Shown: positions 23,850 through 35,577, counted from the stretch's first letter. The stretch: 64,000 bases of DNA from Xanthostigma xanthostigma (GCA_963575645.1 OY754465.1:39148401-39212400); one strand, 5' to 3'. Made by a program: numbers and translations. Notes: generated from the letters alone by a model not told the origin.

Positions 23850-24221
23850 ATGGAAAATCCCCAAGTTGATTTGTGCTTTATTTGTGAGAAAACTTTAAGT
23901 GAACGTGACGTTGTCGTTGTAAAGGAAAGAGGTGTAAAGACACTTTTAAAATCGAGTGAGTTACGAGGTAATCGCGCACATACGCGCATTTTGAGAACAC
24001 TATCTTCTGTAACTGTGCATGGCGCATGTCAAAAAAATTATATTAATGAAAAACTGATCGCCGCGTATTGTCGTAAAAACGATAATGAGCCTCAAGTAGC
24101 GTCGCAAATCAGCATTGAAAGCGAGGACGAGGATGACGACATTTTTCAGGCTACGGACCAAAACTACGACCAGGACATCAACAATAACCAACCCGGACCA
24201 TCGACACGTAGCAAAATGTAG
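23850..24221 (+). CDS. C2HC zinc-site protein, element-borne, 123 aa
   Basis: Visible features are CFIC (C9, C12), then HGAC (H57, C60) in VTVHGACQKNY. This is a C-x2-C...H-x2-C arrangement compatible with one zinc ion. The basic middle (KERGVKTLLKSSELRGN) is followed by an acidic patch (E90-D97) and a polar tail NQPGPSTRSKM. From memory, similar N-terminal regions (Cx2C, then VHxxCrxxYt) occur in uncharacterised insect and transposon-derived proteins, which are longer; this frame is probably truncated. Codons look less AT-driven than neighbouring frames. The start ATG lies just after a LINE-like tail, so the native 5' part may be lost. Function unknown; expression unproven. Confidence 0.5.
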   Translation: MENPQVDLCFICEKTLSERDVVVVKERGVKTLLKSSELRGNRAHTRILRTLSSVTVHGACQKNYINEKLIAAYCRKNDNEPQVASQISIESEDEDDDIFQATDQNYDQDINNNQPGPSTRSKM

Positions 24222-24794
24222 TAGAAATTAATTTGTGTAACGCTCTAAAATCATAATTTACTATTCTTAAATAAAAAAAAAATGCGATATACTTTTTGCC
24301 TTTAACTTTGTTTACGATAAGTATAATACTGTTAAATGATAATATTCAAGTGCCTTTTAGTTTTTTTATAATTACGTACAAATATAATGATATATAATAA
24401 GAATAATAAAATAAAACTCAACCAAAATGAAGTTTCCGCATTTTTTTTCAAATAGTGCAACTTCACGGAGCTGTCACTCCTAACATATGTGTGCTACAAA
24501 AAAAATTTCATAAACCAAATACAGAGGAAAATTTGTCCTCTTTAACTTTGTATAGAACATCTTTTGTGGTGAAAGCCACCGTTTTTGAGTTATTATCAAA
24601 AAACTAAACTTTTGTACCTAAAATCCAAGATGGCGGCTCGAGCGCATGCGCCTCGAGGTCGAAAACTTGGATTTTTCATTAGGGCCCCAAGCTTAACAAC
24701 ATACTAAAAAATCACTACTACCCCACCTTTTGCATTCAAAAAATCCCCACGTACTGGGCTATAAAACGAAAAGACGGAAATATTCTATATTTAA

Positions 24795-25363
24795 GAAAGT
24801 ATATATACGTAGTATAATGAAGAAAGTAAAATTTATGATATCGCGGGCAGTGACATGGGTAGTGACTAGTATTAAATATGTTATTTGCTATTCGTTGGCA
24901 TGGCGAATAATAATAAGTTCCACGACATGCAAAAATTAATCAAAGCATGCTTAACAATTTCTCTCTGACAGAACAAAAGAACCGCTGATTATTTTTATTT
25001 TTAAAATATTTATGAAGCAATAAAATTAACAAAACTTTCTTGAAAAAATAAATAGAATAATAAACCGTTATGAATGAATATACCATTATTATATAAAAAG
25101 TAACGTTATAGCATAATATATGCTTATTTCTTTTGCGCATGCACCGATTTTCCCCAAAAAATAGGGCTCTTCATATTTGCATACCAAACATCCTCCCACA
25201 ATTTGGTTTCAATCCGTTCATCAGTTTGGAGCACATAATTTTTACAAAAATATGTTTTTTGGATTCGAGAGGCCACCAAACGAAAAAATATTGTAAAATT
25301 TTGAAAAGTGAATTTTGACCTTCATTAATACCATTCCCCACTTGTGGTGTTAGAATGGTAAAA
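24795..25363 (-). mobile_element. Family B repeat copy (B2)
   Basis: Shares TTGCATACCAAACATCCTCC, AATATGTTTTTTGGATTCG and the terminal hairpin region ACCATTCCCCACTTGTGG with other B copies. The far end (CCAGCCAATTGGGCGAC) is missing, so it is truncated on the low-coordinate side, next to the composite element. Confidence 0.75.
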
Positions 25364-26186
25364 TTATTTTCGCCTGTTTTAAATACTTATTTGAAGAGAG
25401 TTAAATTTTTTTTAAAATTATTTTCATTTCACACTTTTCAGTGCCTTTTTATTCCCGATTACCCGATTACCGAAACTATCCAACTATGCCTTCTTATTAA
25501 CATTGTATTTTTGTTAATAAATATCATATCTTATCTAGTTTAATCCTGAACAAACGATAAAAGTTTAACCCAAATTAGTCTAGCAGTTTCTGAAATAATC
25601 GCGCTTATACATGCAAAGTATAAATGCTTTTAATTCTTTATTAACCGTAGTCGTAACTAATGATATATTATAAGTATAATAATAACGCGTTTAACTTTGT
25701 CATATGGAGAGTAGAGGTAAGGAGAATAACCTTATATGGGAGATAAGTAGTGTCCGACCGAAGGTCGATTTTTGGCGGAAGCCGAAGCCGATTAATCGGT
25801 TATCGCCACAACCTTCGGCCGAAGTGTAGTATTATGTAATCTAAACTGTTTTTACTAATATTTTTTAGTCATTTTATAGTTTATTCATATCAGAATAATC
25901 GTTTATTTACTACCAAATGTATAGCACGTTTAAAAATGACACTTAAATAAAAAATAAATTTTATATCATATTGTTTTGTTTATTTTTTGTTTTTCTTTCG
26001 AAAAGTGCGCCATAAAAAGACAGAAATTCTTCTTTCCTCGTTTACTTTTCTATTCTACTTTGCCCTCCATACGCTTGCTTTAAAATTTGCCCCTTTGCGA
26101 CAGTGGCGGTCCCCTAATTTAACGCTTTTTGATGGATACTTTTTCGCACACAGAGATGGTTCTCTTTAACCTCTACCTTCCATACT
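25364..26186. repeat. AT-rich DNA with a CGGCCGAA-type repeat
   Basis: Positions 25750-25835 contain GACCGAAGGTCG, CGATTAATCGGTTATCGCC and CTTCGGCCGAAG, a self-complementary GC-richer patch typical of an element edge. A LINE-tail-like scrap is at 25575-25620. No gene is seen. Confidence 0.35.
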
Positions 26187-26552
26187 TTGTCATAACAGAT
26201 GCCATTCGCTCCATTACCATTTTCCATCTAGCACTCGTTCCATTATTTTCTAAATTTCTAACCTGCAATTTAATCAGTAGCAATGGATGATGAATTTTAG
26301 AAAATTAGTTTAAGGCAACTTTTGAGCTAGGAGTTTGACCAAGACCTTTAAAAAGAAACCATCTCGATTTTATCTGGAGTTATTGAGGGAAACCATGAAA
26401 AACCTCAACGAAAGACCCGTACAGGAATTACTATTTCAGTAGGAAAAAGTCTCAATCACATCTGCCCCTGTCGGTATTCGGGATTCGAATCCAGTACCTT
26501 CCCCGCGAATGCGAGTCTATAGGTCTCTCACTACTACGCTATACCGCTCGGT
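26187..26552 (-). mobile_element. tRNA-derived SINE, copy 2
   Basis: On the minus strand it begins ACCGAGCGGTATAGCGTAG (A box around 26525-26542) and carries an intact B box, GGATTCGAATCCCG, at about 26478-26491. The body matches copy 1 at 11520-11899 (GGTTTTTCATGGTTTCCCTCA). It is Pol III-type in design. The two copies differ by many substitutions, so they are not recent duplicates of each other. Confidence 0.78.
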
Positions 26553-27159
26553 GTTATGATATATTATAATAGACTTTTAAACTGTGAAATACTTTTATAA
26601 ATTAGTTCAGTAGTTCTTGAGATAATAGCGTACATAATAACATAAATGTCAAATTGACAACCTCTTTTTTAGCATGTCACTGGGTGAGATTTCAGGACGA
26701 TGTCTTCAACTAGCCTAAGGTTTAGAAATTCAACACAATACTGATATTTCATCTGATCCTTACGTCATCCCAGACAATCATAATAGTTGATTTTGAATAA
26801 CAGCTCTACTATTTGTAGTTAAGTTTATCGTAAAATAAACAAGTTATGTATATCCAGAAACATGCAATTATTAGAATTTGTCCCGAGGCATAGATTGAAC
26901 TGTTATTTTTATATGTAAATTTTTTCCGAACAATTTATTGTAAAACTTTTAAAAAACAACACACGGGTTGCATAAATTTAAATAAAATAACGGCATATTG
27001 ACGTCGTTATATTTTGTTTCTAATTTTTTATAAATGCAGGAATAGCCTAAAGTCGTAAAACTCTCTGTCATGTACAACATTAGATTGTACTCAGACAAAA
27101 ACTAATTGTTGATCTGCATCAAAAAAAATCATCTTGCAAGCTCAATTTTGATCAAAATG
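26553..27159. other. AT-rich DNA, no gene seen
   Basis: Apart from a LINE-tail-like scrap at 26600-26660 I see nothing to report. Confidence 0.35.
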
Positions 27160-28470
27160 CTTATAGGCAAGACGGCGAGGAGTTTTGAGTGTATTTTTCG
27201 GGCACAGGCGAGATTATTGTTGGAATCGCTTCGTTTTAGGGTGTAGCTCAACCCCCTAAGTTTGCTTACAAATTGTTGGTGTGCTTGATTTTATAATTGA
27301 CAATTAGTGACGAAAATAGTGCTTTTTTCTTTGTTTCCTTTAATATCTCCGTTCCTCTTGACTTTTAGTATAGCATATGCATTGAGAAAGTTGTTCCTTA
27401 TCAAAATTTGCTAAAAAATGAGCACTGACAGAGGTCGCTAAGTGCAATTGTTAACTTGCAAATAGCCCCGAAAGTTAAAAAACACGTTTTTTTCACTATT
27501 TTTTTACTAAAAAATGACCGCACATAGATGGCTGAAATTTTCAAAAATGATGTCTATGTTGACCCAAACATGCATGAAAAATTTTAGCATCATCGGTCAA
27601 TTACTTCTCGAGTAATTAACGATCACTTTTTTTTCGTTTCCTTAATTGCAAATTGCGCCATTTTTTTCACAAAGGGGTTTCGCTGGTCGGACCTAGCCAG
27701 ACAAATCACAAATCCATTCAACTTTAGTATCCCGTTGGAATTTTTGGAAAAAATTAATTCTAACCGATTTTATAATGATTGAATATTGGAAAAGTTATAT
27801 GGTTTTATACGTTTGTCTAAATTTGGTATCGCTAAAGAAATCATTATATATAATCGGTTAGAATTAATTTTTTCCAAAAATTCCAACGGGATACTAAAGT
27901 TGAATGGATTTGTGATTTTTCTGGCTAGGTCCGACCAGCGAAACCCCTTTGTGAAAAAAATGGCGCAATTTTCAATTAAGGAAACAAAAAAAAAGTGATC
28001 GTTAATTACTCGAGAAGTAATTGACCGATGACGCTAAAATTATTCATGCATGTTTGGGTCAACATAGACATCATTTTTGAAAATTTCAGCCATCTATGTG
28101 CGGTCATTTTTTAGTAAAAAAATAGTGAAAAAAACGTGTTTTTTAACTTTCGGGGCTATTTGCAAGTTAACAATTGCACTTAGCGACCTCTGTCAGTGCT
28201 CATTTTTTAGGAAATTTCAAAAGAAATAACTTTCTCAATGCATGCATATGCTATACTAAAAGTCAAGAGGAGATATTAAAGGAAATAGAGAAAAAAGCAC
28301 TATTTTCGTCACTGATTGTCAATTATAAAATCAAGCACACCAACAATTTGTAAGCAAACTTAGGGGGTTGAACTACACCCTAAAACGAAGCGATTCTAAC
28401 AGTAATCTCGCCTGTGCCCGAATAATGCACTTTTTAATGTTTTTACGTCCTCGCCGTCTAGTCTTATAGA
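27160..28470. mobile_element. 1.3 kb foldback element, arms ~620 bp
   Basis: The left arm (27160-27778) and right arm (27839-28470) are reverse complements, with a ~60 bp loop. Landmarks are CAAGACGGCGAGGA, GGGCACAGGCGAGATTA, CGCTTCGTTTTAGGGTGTAG, GACCGCACATAGATGGCTG and GGTCGGACCTAGCCAGA, each mirrored in the other arm. Arms differ at scattered sites and by small gaps, so this copy looks older than the one at 2589-4143. The frame at 27786-27998 crosses the loop and is not a gene. Confidence 0.87.
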
Positions 28471-29518
28471 AAAATGAGGTTTCGAAGTGGAAATAGTACA
28501 CAAAACTACGTTAAATAGTTTATTGCACAGTTAAAAAAGAATTTAAATGAACAAATTATTATTTTTTAGTCAGAATCGATTTAAAATTGTGCTATTTTCC
28601 TTATGAAGTAACTACGGTCATTGCCATCTCAGATTTTCTGACAATGTTTTCTATAATTCAGCATTACCTTACTGTGTTAAATAAAAACTAAATAAATAAA
28701 TCAAATAGAAAGTTTAAAATAATGTTCACTGTGAAAAAATAACTAATAAAAATGTGAAAGACAGAACTCCGCCTGAATGCACGCAAGAAAATAAAAAAAC
28801 GTATGAATTAAACGTAAATGTCCTGGGGGCGTAATTTAATTGACTCCAAGTGACTCATAGTCTGAGATATCATTCTCCTGACTCGACATAAATTATTTTT
28901 TCTGTATAAATATGAACAAGTCACTTTTATTTTAATATTTATTAAAACAAAGCATCCATTTACTTCACAAAGAACAACTTTTTCCTTTAATGCAATGCAG
29001 TTTTCATAAAGAAATTATTTTTACATTTTTTGCACTTCTGCTTTATGTATTTATTGCACTTTTTATCACGGGGTGTCTCTATTATTATAGATAATAGTTT
29101 TTTTCTCATAAAAGAAACAAATATACAGTGAGTCTGAGTACATAAGACTTGCACTCTAGATTTGAAAACTTTTGCTAAGACTTATTGAGAAAAATGGTCG
29201 GGCGATTTTTAAAAAAAGTATATATACCTAATGCTAATAAATTCCACATGTTTTAATCGTGTTTTGTTTCTGTTATAAAGTCATTGTTATAAAGTCATTG
29301 TTATAAAGTCATTGACAATCCCAACTTCTATCGATTGACTCGGAAATAGATTATTTTTTTGAGTATGGCAATGTCAAAAAGTGACTTGCTGAAGAGGAAA
29401 GCTTTTGAGATATTTGATCTCAACATTAAAAAAAATTGAAAATCCAGTCGGCTACCTATCTTCCATTGACCTATTTTGTTATTATGCAGTGCGTTTGTTA
29501 AATGTCTCCAATTTTTTG
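28471..29518. repeat. AT-rich DNA with 14-bp tandem triplet
   Basis: At 29271-29312 the unit TGTTATAAAGTCAT is repeated three times exactly. Elsewhere there is no gene and no repeat partner that I can support. Confidence 0.5.
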
Positions 29519-29875
29519 TGTTCCGTACCGCAAAAGGAACCCTTATAGGATCACTTCGTAGTCCGCCTGTCTATCAAGACACTTTTTCTCAGGAACGCAA
29601 GGAGTTATCATGTTGAAATTAATATCAAATACTCAGGTCTGCAATCCCTTGGAGCTGTGAAAAAATCAAACTTCTAAGTCAATGCAATCAAAAGATACGG
29701 CCGTTTATGCCGCATATTTTGACACTCGCAAGGGAATCAAAACCTATAGGGTACTTCCCGTTGGCCTAGAATCATGAAATTTGGCAAGAAGCAATGTCTT
29801 ATAGCACGAGTAAAGGCGAAAATCGTAAATTTTTAGTTAGGTACATCACAAATAAAAAAAAATGCTATTATATAA
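29519..29875 (+). repeat. Lepidopteran-type interspersed repeat
   Basis: GGAACCCTTATAGGATCACT, CTATAGGGTACTTCCCGTTG and CTAGAATCATGAAATTTGGC are phrases I recall from a very common repeat in moth and butterfly genomes. The order matches that memory. No coding frame. This assignment is from memory and unverified. Confidence 0.45.
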
Positions 29876-29999
29876 ACTAATTTGCAACTGCGATGTACAA
29901 TGCGGTATTAGTATTCATTCCTTTTTCAGTCACCACTTACAAATCTAGTTCATATTTAATAGGTACTTAAGTAATAAAATAACTTTAATTTTCAATTTT

Positions 30000-30073
30000 G
30001 GTATGAACTGCTACAGATCGTTTGTACAAAACCCTAGGCGCGCGAGTTCGGATCGCACCTGACCGTTTTTTTT
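30000..30073 (+). pseudogene. Weak tRNA-like relic
   Basis: A B-box-like GCGAGTTCGGATCGC lies before CACCTGACCG and a run of eight Ts (30066-30073), a possible Pol III stop. A D-arm or acceptor stem is not convincing. Confidence 0.25.
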
Positions 30074-30329
30074 ACATTTATCCCGCAGACATTATTTTTA
30101 ATACTGCTCTGATCTGATCAAGAAGGTCAAGGTTCAAGATCTTTGTCCTGCATTAAATTAATCATACATATTATATCACATTCTGTCAAACGTAAAGTTA
30201 TAAAAACAACATTTAAATACAGACATCATATTTTACAAAGTAAAAGAGAAATTTTCTTTTAAGATACTGAACTTGAAAAATGGATGTTTTCGAATACAAT
30301 AAATTTATTCTGTCTGCTCCAGGGCTGTG

Positions 30330-30650
30330 CTTAAATAGAATAGAATAGTATTTATTATCCTTATTACTTATTATTATTACTTATTTACAAGTGGATACGT
30401 CAAAACACCAAAATTACAATCAACATACAAAACAGTAAATATCTAACAAATACAAACTGGTAAAAATACGTAATTAAATTCGAAAATGATTAATAGCAAA
30501 TCAATTTTTTCATTGAATTATCAACATCTTAAAACAGGTGAATTGTAGACTTGCGAGTTCATCCGATTTACAAAAGCTAAAATACTATTCGTAAAAATGT
30601 TGGTCTGTATCGAGGGTCTAAAATCTGCATTTCTGTTTTTAGTCTGTGAT
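30330..30650 (-). repeat. Probable LINE 3' end
   Basis: On the minus strand the sequence runs TTGACGTATCCACTTGTAAA-like text into TAATAATAATAAG, then ATAATAAATACTATTCTATTC, a simple-repeat tail of the sort that ends some insect LINEs. No protein is readable upstream. Confidence 0.3.
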
Positions 30651-32504
30651 CTCAAACTTTTTGGTTATCAGTATTTACACCAAAATCTTAAAGTTCATTA
30701 TCGCCAGAATTTAGATTTCAAATTTTATTTTCGGTAACACTGCTGGCATCAATGTGTATACTGTATAAGATAAGCGAATATGTAATAGATGTCAACCCTC
30801 ATAACATTTTTTTAATCTTCGTTGAGATTTGATGAATCTGAAGAATAAAAAATAATTTAGATCAAATATATAAAATAGTAGCGGAGAGGATAAAGTTCAT
30901 GTTAAAACCACCATCAATGCGAGTGAAACCGCGGATAAAAACTGGTAACGCGGATAAAAACTGGTAAGTACATTTATATTGGTAAGACAGTATAGATACA
31001 CAAGTATCGACAAAATTTAAAATGTGAAAAAACGTTACATGGTACTTGTTTCTTACGCTTGTGATTTATGAAGTTAAACGTTTTTTGATACGGTAGGGTA
31101 AAATCAATTCATTTTACAAATATTCTATATTCCATCCATATTTATTTATAAGTTTTTTTTTCCAAATTTACTATTCCAATTCGACAACTAGGGAGTATAA
31201 CGAATTTAAGTCAAAATTCACTTTTCAAAATTTTACAATGTTTTTTCGTTTTGAGTTTTCTGTATCCAGAAGACATATTTTTGGAAAAAGTCTGTTTTCT
31301 GTTTGCCTGTGAACATGAAAAGTCCTCTATTGTTTTTGGGAAACTCGGCGCACACCCAGAAGAGATTTGTGCTACAGCGTTGGTATAACTAATTAATTAT
31401 TGTTCACTTGATTTTTGCAAAAAGATTTCATAAAAAAATGTATGTGTAGGCGTGGGTATGTACGCTAGCCAATGTTACTTATGTAGTGTGTATTGTAAAA
31501 TACAGTCTCTTTTTGTCTTAACTCGTTTTCCGTATATATGGACAGCCCTGATCCATGCCATCAGTTATCCGAATAGCAGCATGTCAGACGGTGGTGGTTC
31601 AACTTGACGGGATAACACACTGTGTCTACGTGTAGATCGCCCCGTCTTCTTGTTACGTGGTTTCTATATACGTAGCCCATTGAAACATGCAAAAAACAAC
31701 ATCCGGACGTGTTTTCATTTGGGTGATGAAAGCCAACTCCCGCGTACAATATTTATATGTTGCTCTTCGTACAAACGGACGTGACGCTACAAAAATAATA
31801 TTTAAAATTATATTGTACATGTCTGCTGCACGTACAAATAGTGGCGGATCCACTCATTTGCCATCAGATACTATTTTGGGGATGGACTAAAGGAAAATAT
31901 TGTTTTGTATCTCAGATACGTTTGTTATCTTAAATAATCAATAGTGTTTCATGCTAACGAAACACTTATAGAATCATTTCGGTCTCCATCCGTCCGTCCG
32001 TCTGTCACAGGCGATTTTCTCTGAAACTAATTGATGTAAAAATTTGAAATTTGGCACAGAGATAAATTGCGATGGCCCAATCATAGACGAAAATTAATAT
32101 GATAAGATGAATTTTGATTTTTGAGGTAATTTCTAGGGGTGAAATGGGAAACGAAAAAAAAACTTTTTTCAAGGATATCGTGCAGAGTTTCAAGTGAAAG
32201 CTTATGGAATCACGAATTCAACAATATATTTGTTGTATTTTTTTTTATTAATTTTTGGTGAAAACGCTTAACATATAACCTAAACGATCGCTCAGAATAA
32301 CATAAACAAATTAATTGACACACAATGAATAAATGTGTAATTGATATACAGCAATATGAAGCTTTACAAACAGCCGACGAGTTAGCTGTGTGGTAATTGA
32401 TAAAGCTCTAGATTCTTAGTCTCGACGTTATATTAAATATCTTTTTTTAAAGTTTGAAAGCTTAAAGTTGTCATAAACAAAAATAAAAAAAAACGCAGTT
32501 ATCC
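30651..32504. repeat. AT-rich DNA with a diverged family B piece
   Basis: Positions 31160-31395 resemble family B (TTCACTTTTCAAAATTTTAC, TATTGTTTTTGGGAAA, GGCGCACACCC) but are strongly diverged. A duplicate GCGGATAAAAACTGGTAA occurs at 30932-30966. At 31560-31890 the DNA is GC-richer, with opposed short frames and no recognised domain. A TCCGTCCGTCCGTCTGTCAC phrase at 31988-32007 is typical of insect repeats. Confidence 0.4.
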
Positions 32505-32639
32505 GGACAAAAATATATTAGATTTATATAATGTACGACGTTTGATATATTTTAATTGCAGTACCTGAAAAAGTCTAAATACATATATAGATTACAGACG
32601 AAACGTCGTACAATAAATAAATCTAATATATTTTTCTCC
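32505..32639. repeat. Hairpin with hammerhead-like core
   Basis: Two 39 bp arms (32505-32543 and 32601-32639) match at about 36 of 39 positions (AATATATTAGATTTAT, GTACGACGTTT). The 57 bp between contains CTGA at 32565-32568, a short stem GTCT/AGAC, and GAAAC at 32600-32604, the order of conserved parts of a hammerhead ribozyme. The GTT before the presumed cut fits the NUH rule. But the residues after CTGA are AAAA rather than NGA, and stem I is not evident, so activity is doubtful. Confidence 0.5.
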
Positions 32640-33619
32640 ACATATCTGTGATTTTTTCTTGTTATTGTTATCACGATGGGCACGATATATAATATAAAAA
32701 GTTTGAAAAATTCTAGAGCGATTAAATGTTATAAATAATTTAATTGTTTATTTCTTTATAACTGCAGAACCAAAATTTGACTATAAAACCCGACCCGACA
32801 AAACGGAACACTAATTGTGTAAGTAGGTATAGCTTGCATGCGATCGAGTTTTTGTGTCCTAGATACTGTTTGTATCTTAGATATGTTTTATATCTTGATA
32901 CGTTTTGCATCTTGGATAATTTATATTGCAAGTATTTGCATCCGAAAATAAAAAGACTACTAAAAGTTTTTCCTATCTCAGAAACATTACCTTAAAGTGT
33001 TTAAGTCACTTTTAAAAGTAGGTAACTTAGATATTAATATAATACATTATCTTTACTTTTGAGTATTCATCGATAAAAAAGTGTGTTAGATAAGTATATT
33101 TTATTTAGATACTTTCAAGCAAAATATAATTTATCTTTTGGGGTTTTTACGATAACGTTGAACAACACATAAACATATTCGCACACCCACACACACGTGA
33201 AACTACTGTTGAAACAAAAAGTATCTATGGGCAACAAATTTGAAAATCCGCCACTACGTATAAAGCTTTGTAGAACAATAATTTAATGAAAACAATTTTT
33301 ATTATTAATTTTTTGTAACACGCGAAAACAATGTATTGAAATTTTGAATATATTTAAAACACTGAATATTTTTAAATTATAGTGTGAAAATTGAATTACC
33401 TCACGCAATTCTGTATGCAGACGAAGTAACATTTTCCATATATTTTCATTTGAAACGAATATCTGTTTTACGTTTTCCAGTCCGAAAAAATTATTTATAG
33501 AATATCTGACATTTAATTATAATAGATTTAAAAAACTGTCTACCCGTGTTCTTTGATTAGTTTAACTATTACAGAAAAATTAAGTAATGAAACTGTTTCA
33601 TTATTTCGAGTTTTTTTAT
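32640..33619. other. AT-rich DNA, no gene seen
   Basis: The opposed frames at 32740-32931 and 32777-32995 mirror each other and are AT-driven. I see nothing else. Confidence 0.4.
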
Positions 33620-33995
33620 TGTCACAAAACTGTTCTAGCTCGTGGTGGAAAATATTTATTCACAATAGTGAAACGTAACGAAACAATTAAACACACAATC
33701 GAAGAAGTACTTCTCTATAACGTAACAGAAACAAAACAACAGTTCTAATCGATAAAATAATAGAATAACTAATGAAGCAAATGCCTCAGTACTATTCACT
33801 GACTGTTAATTTATGTCGATTGTTTACTCCATGAAATACAAAGTAACATTCTTTTCGTATGTCTGTCCGATTGTGAGCTACCCCGTGATTTATATAGGCG
33901 CTAGATCGTTCTTCTCTTTCTTGCCTTCATTGTTGTTTGGAGTTCGCCAACAAAGCACTTTTAAGCTATTGCATAGCTTCTATCGCGGGCTTTGA
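33620..33995 (-). mobile_element. LTR-like block, related to 60888-61441
   Basis: On the minus strand it ends CAGTTTTGTGACA, very like CAGTTTTGTTACA at the end of the better-defined LTR at 60888. Upstream there are a TATA-like CTATATAAATC (33884-33897) and a shared AACAACAATGAAGG-type word. The 5' border and target duplication are not visible. I infer a decayed relative of the same LTR family. Confidence 0.35.
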
Positions 33996-34140
33996 GCGCG
34001 GCGACCGAATCAAGAAATTCCGTAACGAAAAAAAACCTAACACCCATTCCGTAACGAAAAAAAACCTAACACCCCCCACTCCGACCGGCACAGCGGTGCG
34101 GCGTTGACAGCCGTGCATTGTCTAACGTCGTTTCAGTTCG
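33996..34140. repeat. Direct duplicate plus GC-rich patch
   Basis: ATTCCGTAACG followed by eight As and CCTAACACCC occurs twice in tandem (about 34018-34074). It is followed by a GC-rich patch, CCGACCGGCACAGCGGTGCGG. It resembles family A in flavour (CCGTAA words, TGCATTGTCTAA) but I cannot align it. Confidence 0.4.
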
Positions 34141-34674
34141 GCAGACTTCGGCACGGTGTTTGTGTGCTCATAACTGCATAACTGCTCATAACTGATTCTA
34201 TCTTTATTTGTGTATAAATGAATTTCTATATAATACTGCTATAAAAATAACCTAAATTATTTAGGCTATGTGCAGAGAAAGTATATATGATATTATATCT
34301 ATATAAATGTACATCGCGCGAAATTCTATGATCAAACTCTTAATATCGTTCTTTTTGTTCAAATTTTTTGAATGAATAATTGTTTTGGTGTGTAATTACA
34401 CTATTTATACCTTATTATTTATACCTAGCTATTTTCGTTTTATAGAGAAGAAAAACTTAAAGACCTAAAAAGAATATGCAATAGCTTTACCGCGGCAGTC
34501 CCCGAGCGCCACACGTATTTACCTACACATATTGTTAGAACAACAATCAAGTCGATTGTTGTCCCCCACAACAATATGCGTCTCATTGTTAGATTGTTCC
34601 ATAACGGTCTGTGAATCATTGTTAGAATGATGAGCCGATTGTCGTCTCACGAAATTCTTTGTTGTCCCAAAGAG
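34141..34674. other. AT-rich DNA, no gene seen
   Basis: Repeated ATTGTTG/CAACAAT words occur at 34535-34660, just before family E. No gene is recognised. Confidence 0.35.
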
Positions 34675-35577
34675 CACTTGGTGGCAGAAATGCTACCTTT
34701 CGTATAGTCTGAGTCCCCCTCTACAAATACGTTTAGTGGAGTAGGGGTCTCGCGCGTTGCGATACGACGCTGGGGAAAAATTCAAAATTCCTTTACTAAA
34801 TGGCAGAAAATGACGGAAAGGCATCTGGGGGGTCCTTCTAATTGCAGAAAAAATATTTTCTGCCAATTTACTGCCTACAGCGACTGTCAGTATAATAAAT
34901 AAATACAAAAAATAAATTAAAAAAAAGCTCGGTAAGTGAAACCGAGTTCAAACGGTTCGTCTTCTTGCAGAGAAACCCGAGGTACAGTTTTCTGCCAAAA
35001 TCGACCTTGCAAAAACGCGTCATGTTCGCGGAAAATTTAACATGGTATTCAGGTAAAGCATTAATGACAAATACATTAAATTGGCAGATTGTGATCTAGC
35101 AGTGACCAAATTGGCAGATATTTTTTTCAAACTAATAGAAAGCATGGTAAGAATTTCTGCCACCGAGCAAAGATTTCTAATTTTTCTAATTTTGAAAAAT
35201 CGTCGAAAGGAAGTGGGGTCACTTGGAGTCACGAAATTTTTTTCTCGTATTCTAGGCAATCCAATCAACCATTCCGTGAAGTTTCTAAATCAAATTCAAT
35301 TTGTTTTTTTAAATATTTTTGACTTTTTTTTTAGACTTTTTTAAAGGATTTTGAAAATCTTTGCTGGGAATAAATTGGCAGATAATATTTTTTCTGCAAT
35401 TAGAAGGTCCCCCCAGATGCCTTTCAGTCATTTTCTGTCATTTAGTAGAAGAATTTTGAATTTTGCCGTTTTTTTAAGTGCCCCAGCGTCGTATCACAAC
35501 GCGCGAGACCCCTAGTCCACTAAGCGGATTTGTAGAGGGGGACTCAGACTCCACGAAAGAGAGCATTTCTGCCACCA
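34675..35577 (+). mobile_element. Family E TIR element, copy 2
   Basis: The ends mirror each other: TTGGTGGCAGAAATGCTACC and CTACAAATACGTTTAGTGG on the left; CCACTAAGCGGATTTGTAG and GCATTTCTGCCACCAA on the right, over ~200 bp. The interior matches copy 1 (15609-16363) in reverse orientation. The left terminus lacks the GATGGCGACAGAAATGGTC extension seen in copy 1, so that edge is truncated. Repeated TGGCAGA words mark the family. Frames at 34693-34908 and 35020-35344 are within the element and lack domains. Confidence 0.78.

Larger units (their letters stand above)
22870..24761 (+). mobile_element. 1.9 kb composite element with ~350 bp TIRs
   Basis: The left end (22872-23220, CCAGTACGTGGG, GCAAAAGGTGGGGTAGTAG, GACCTCGAGGCGCATGCG) is repeated inverted at 24430-24759. 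TA flanks both ends, suggesting a TA target. The interior carries a LINE tail (23511-23737) followed by a 123-codon frame with a zinc-site pattern (23850-24221). I infer a DNA element that received a LINE insertion and holds a truncated or captured gene. It has no recognisable transposase, so it would be non-autonomous. Confidence 0.8.

Noticed and set aside
27786-27998. 70-codon frame
   Set aside because: It reads from the loop into the right arm of a foldback.
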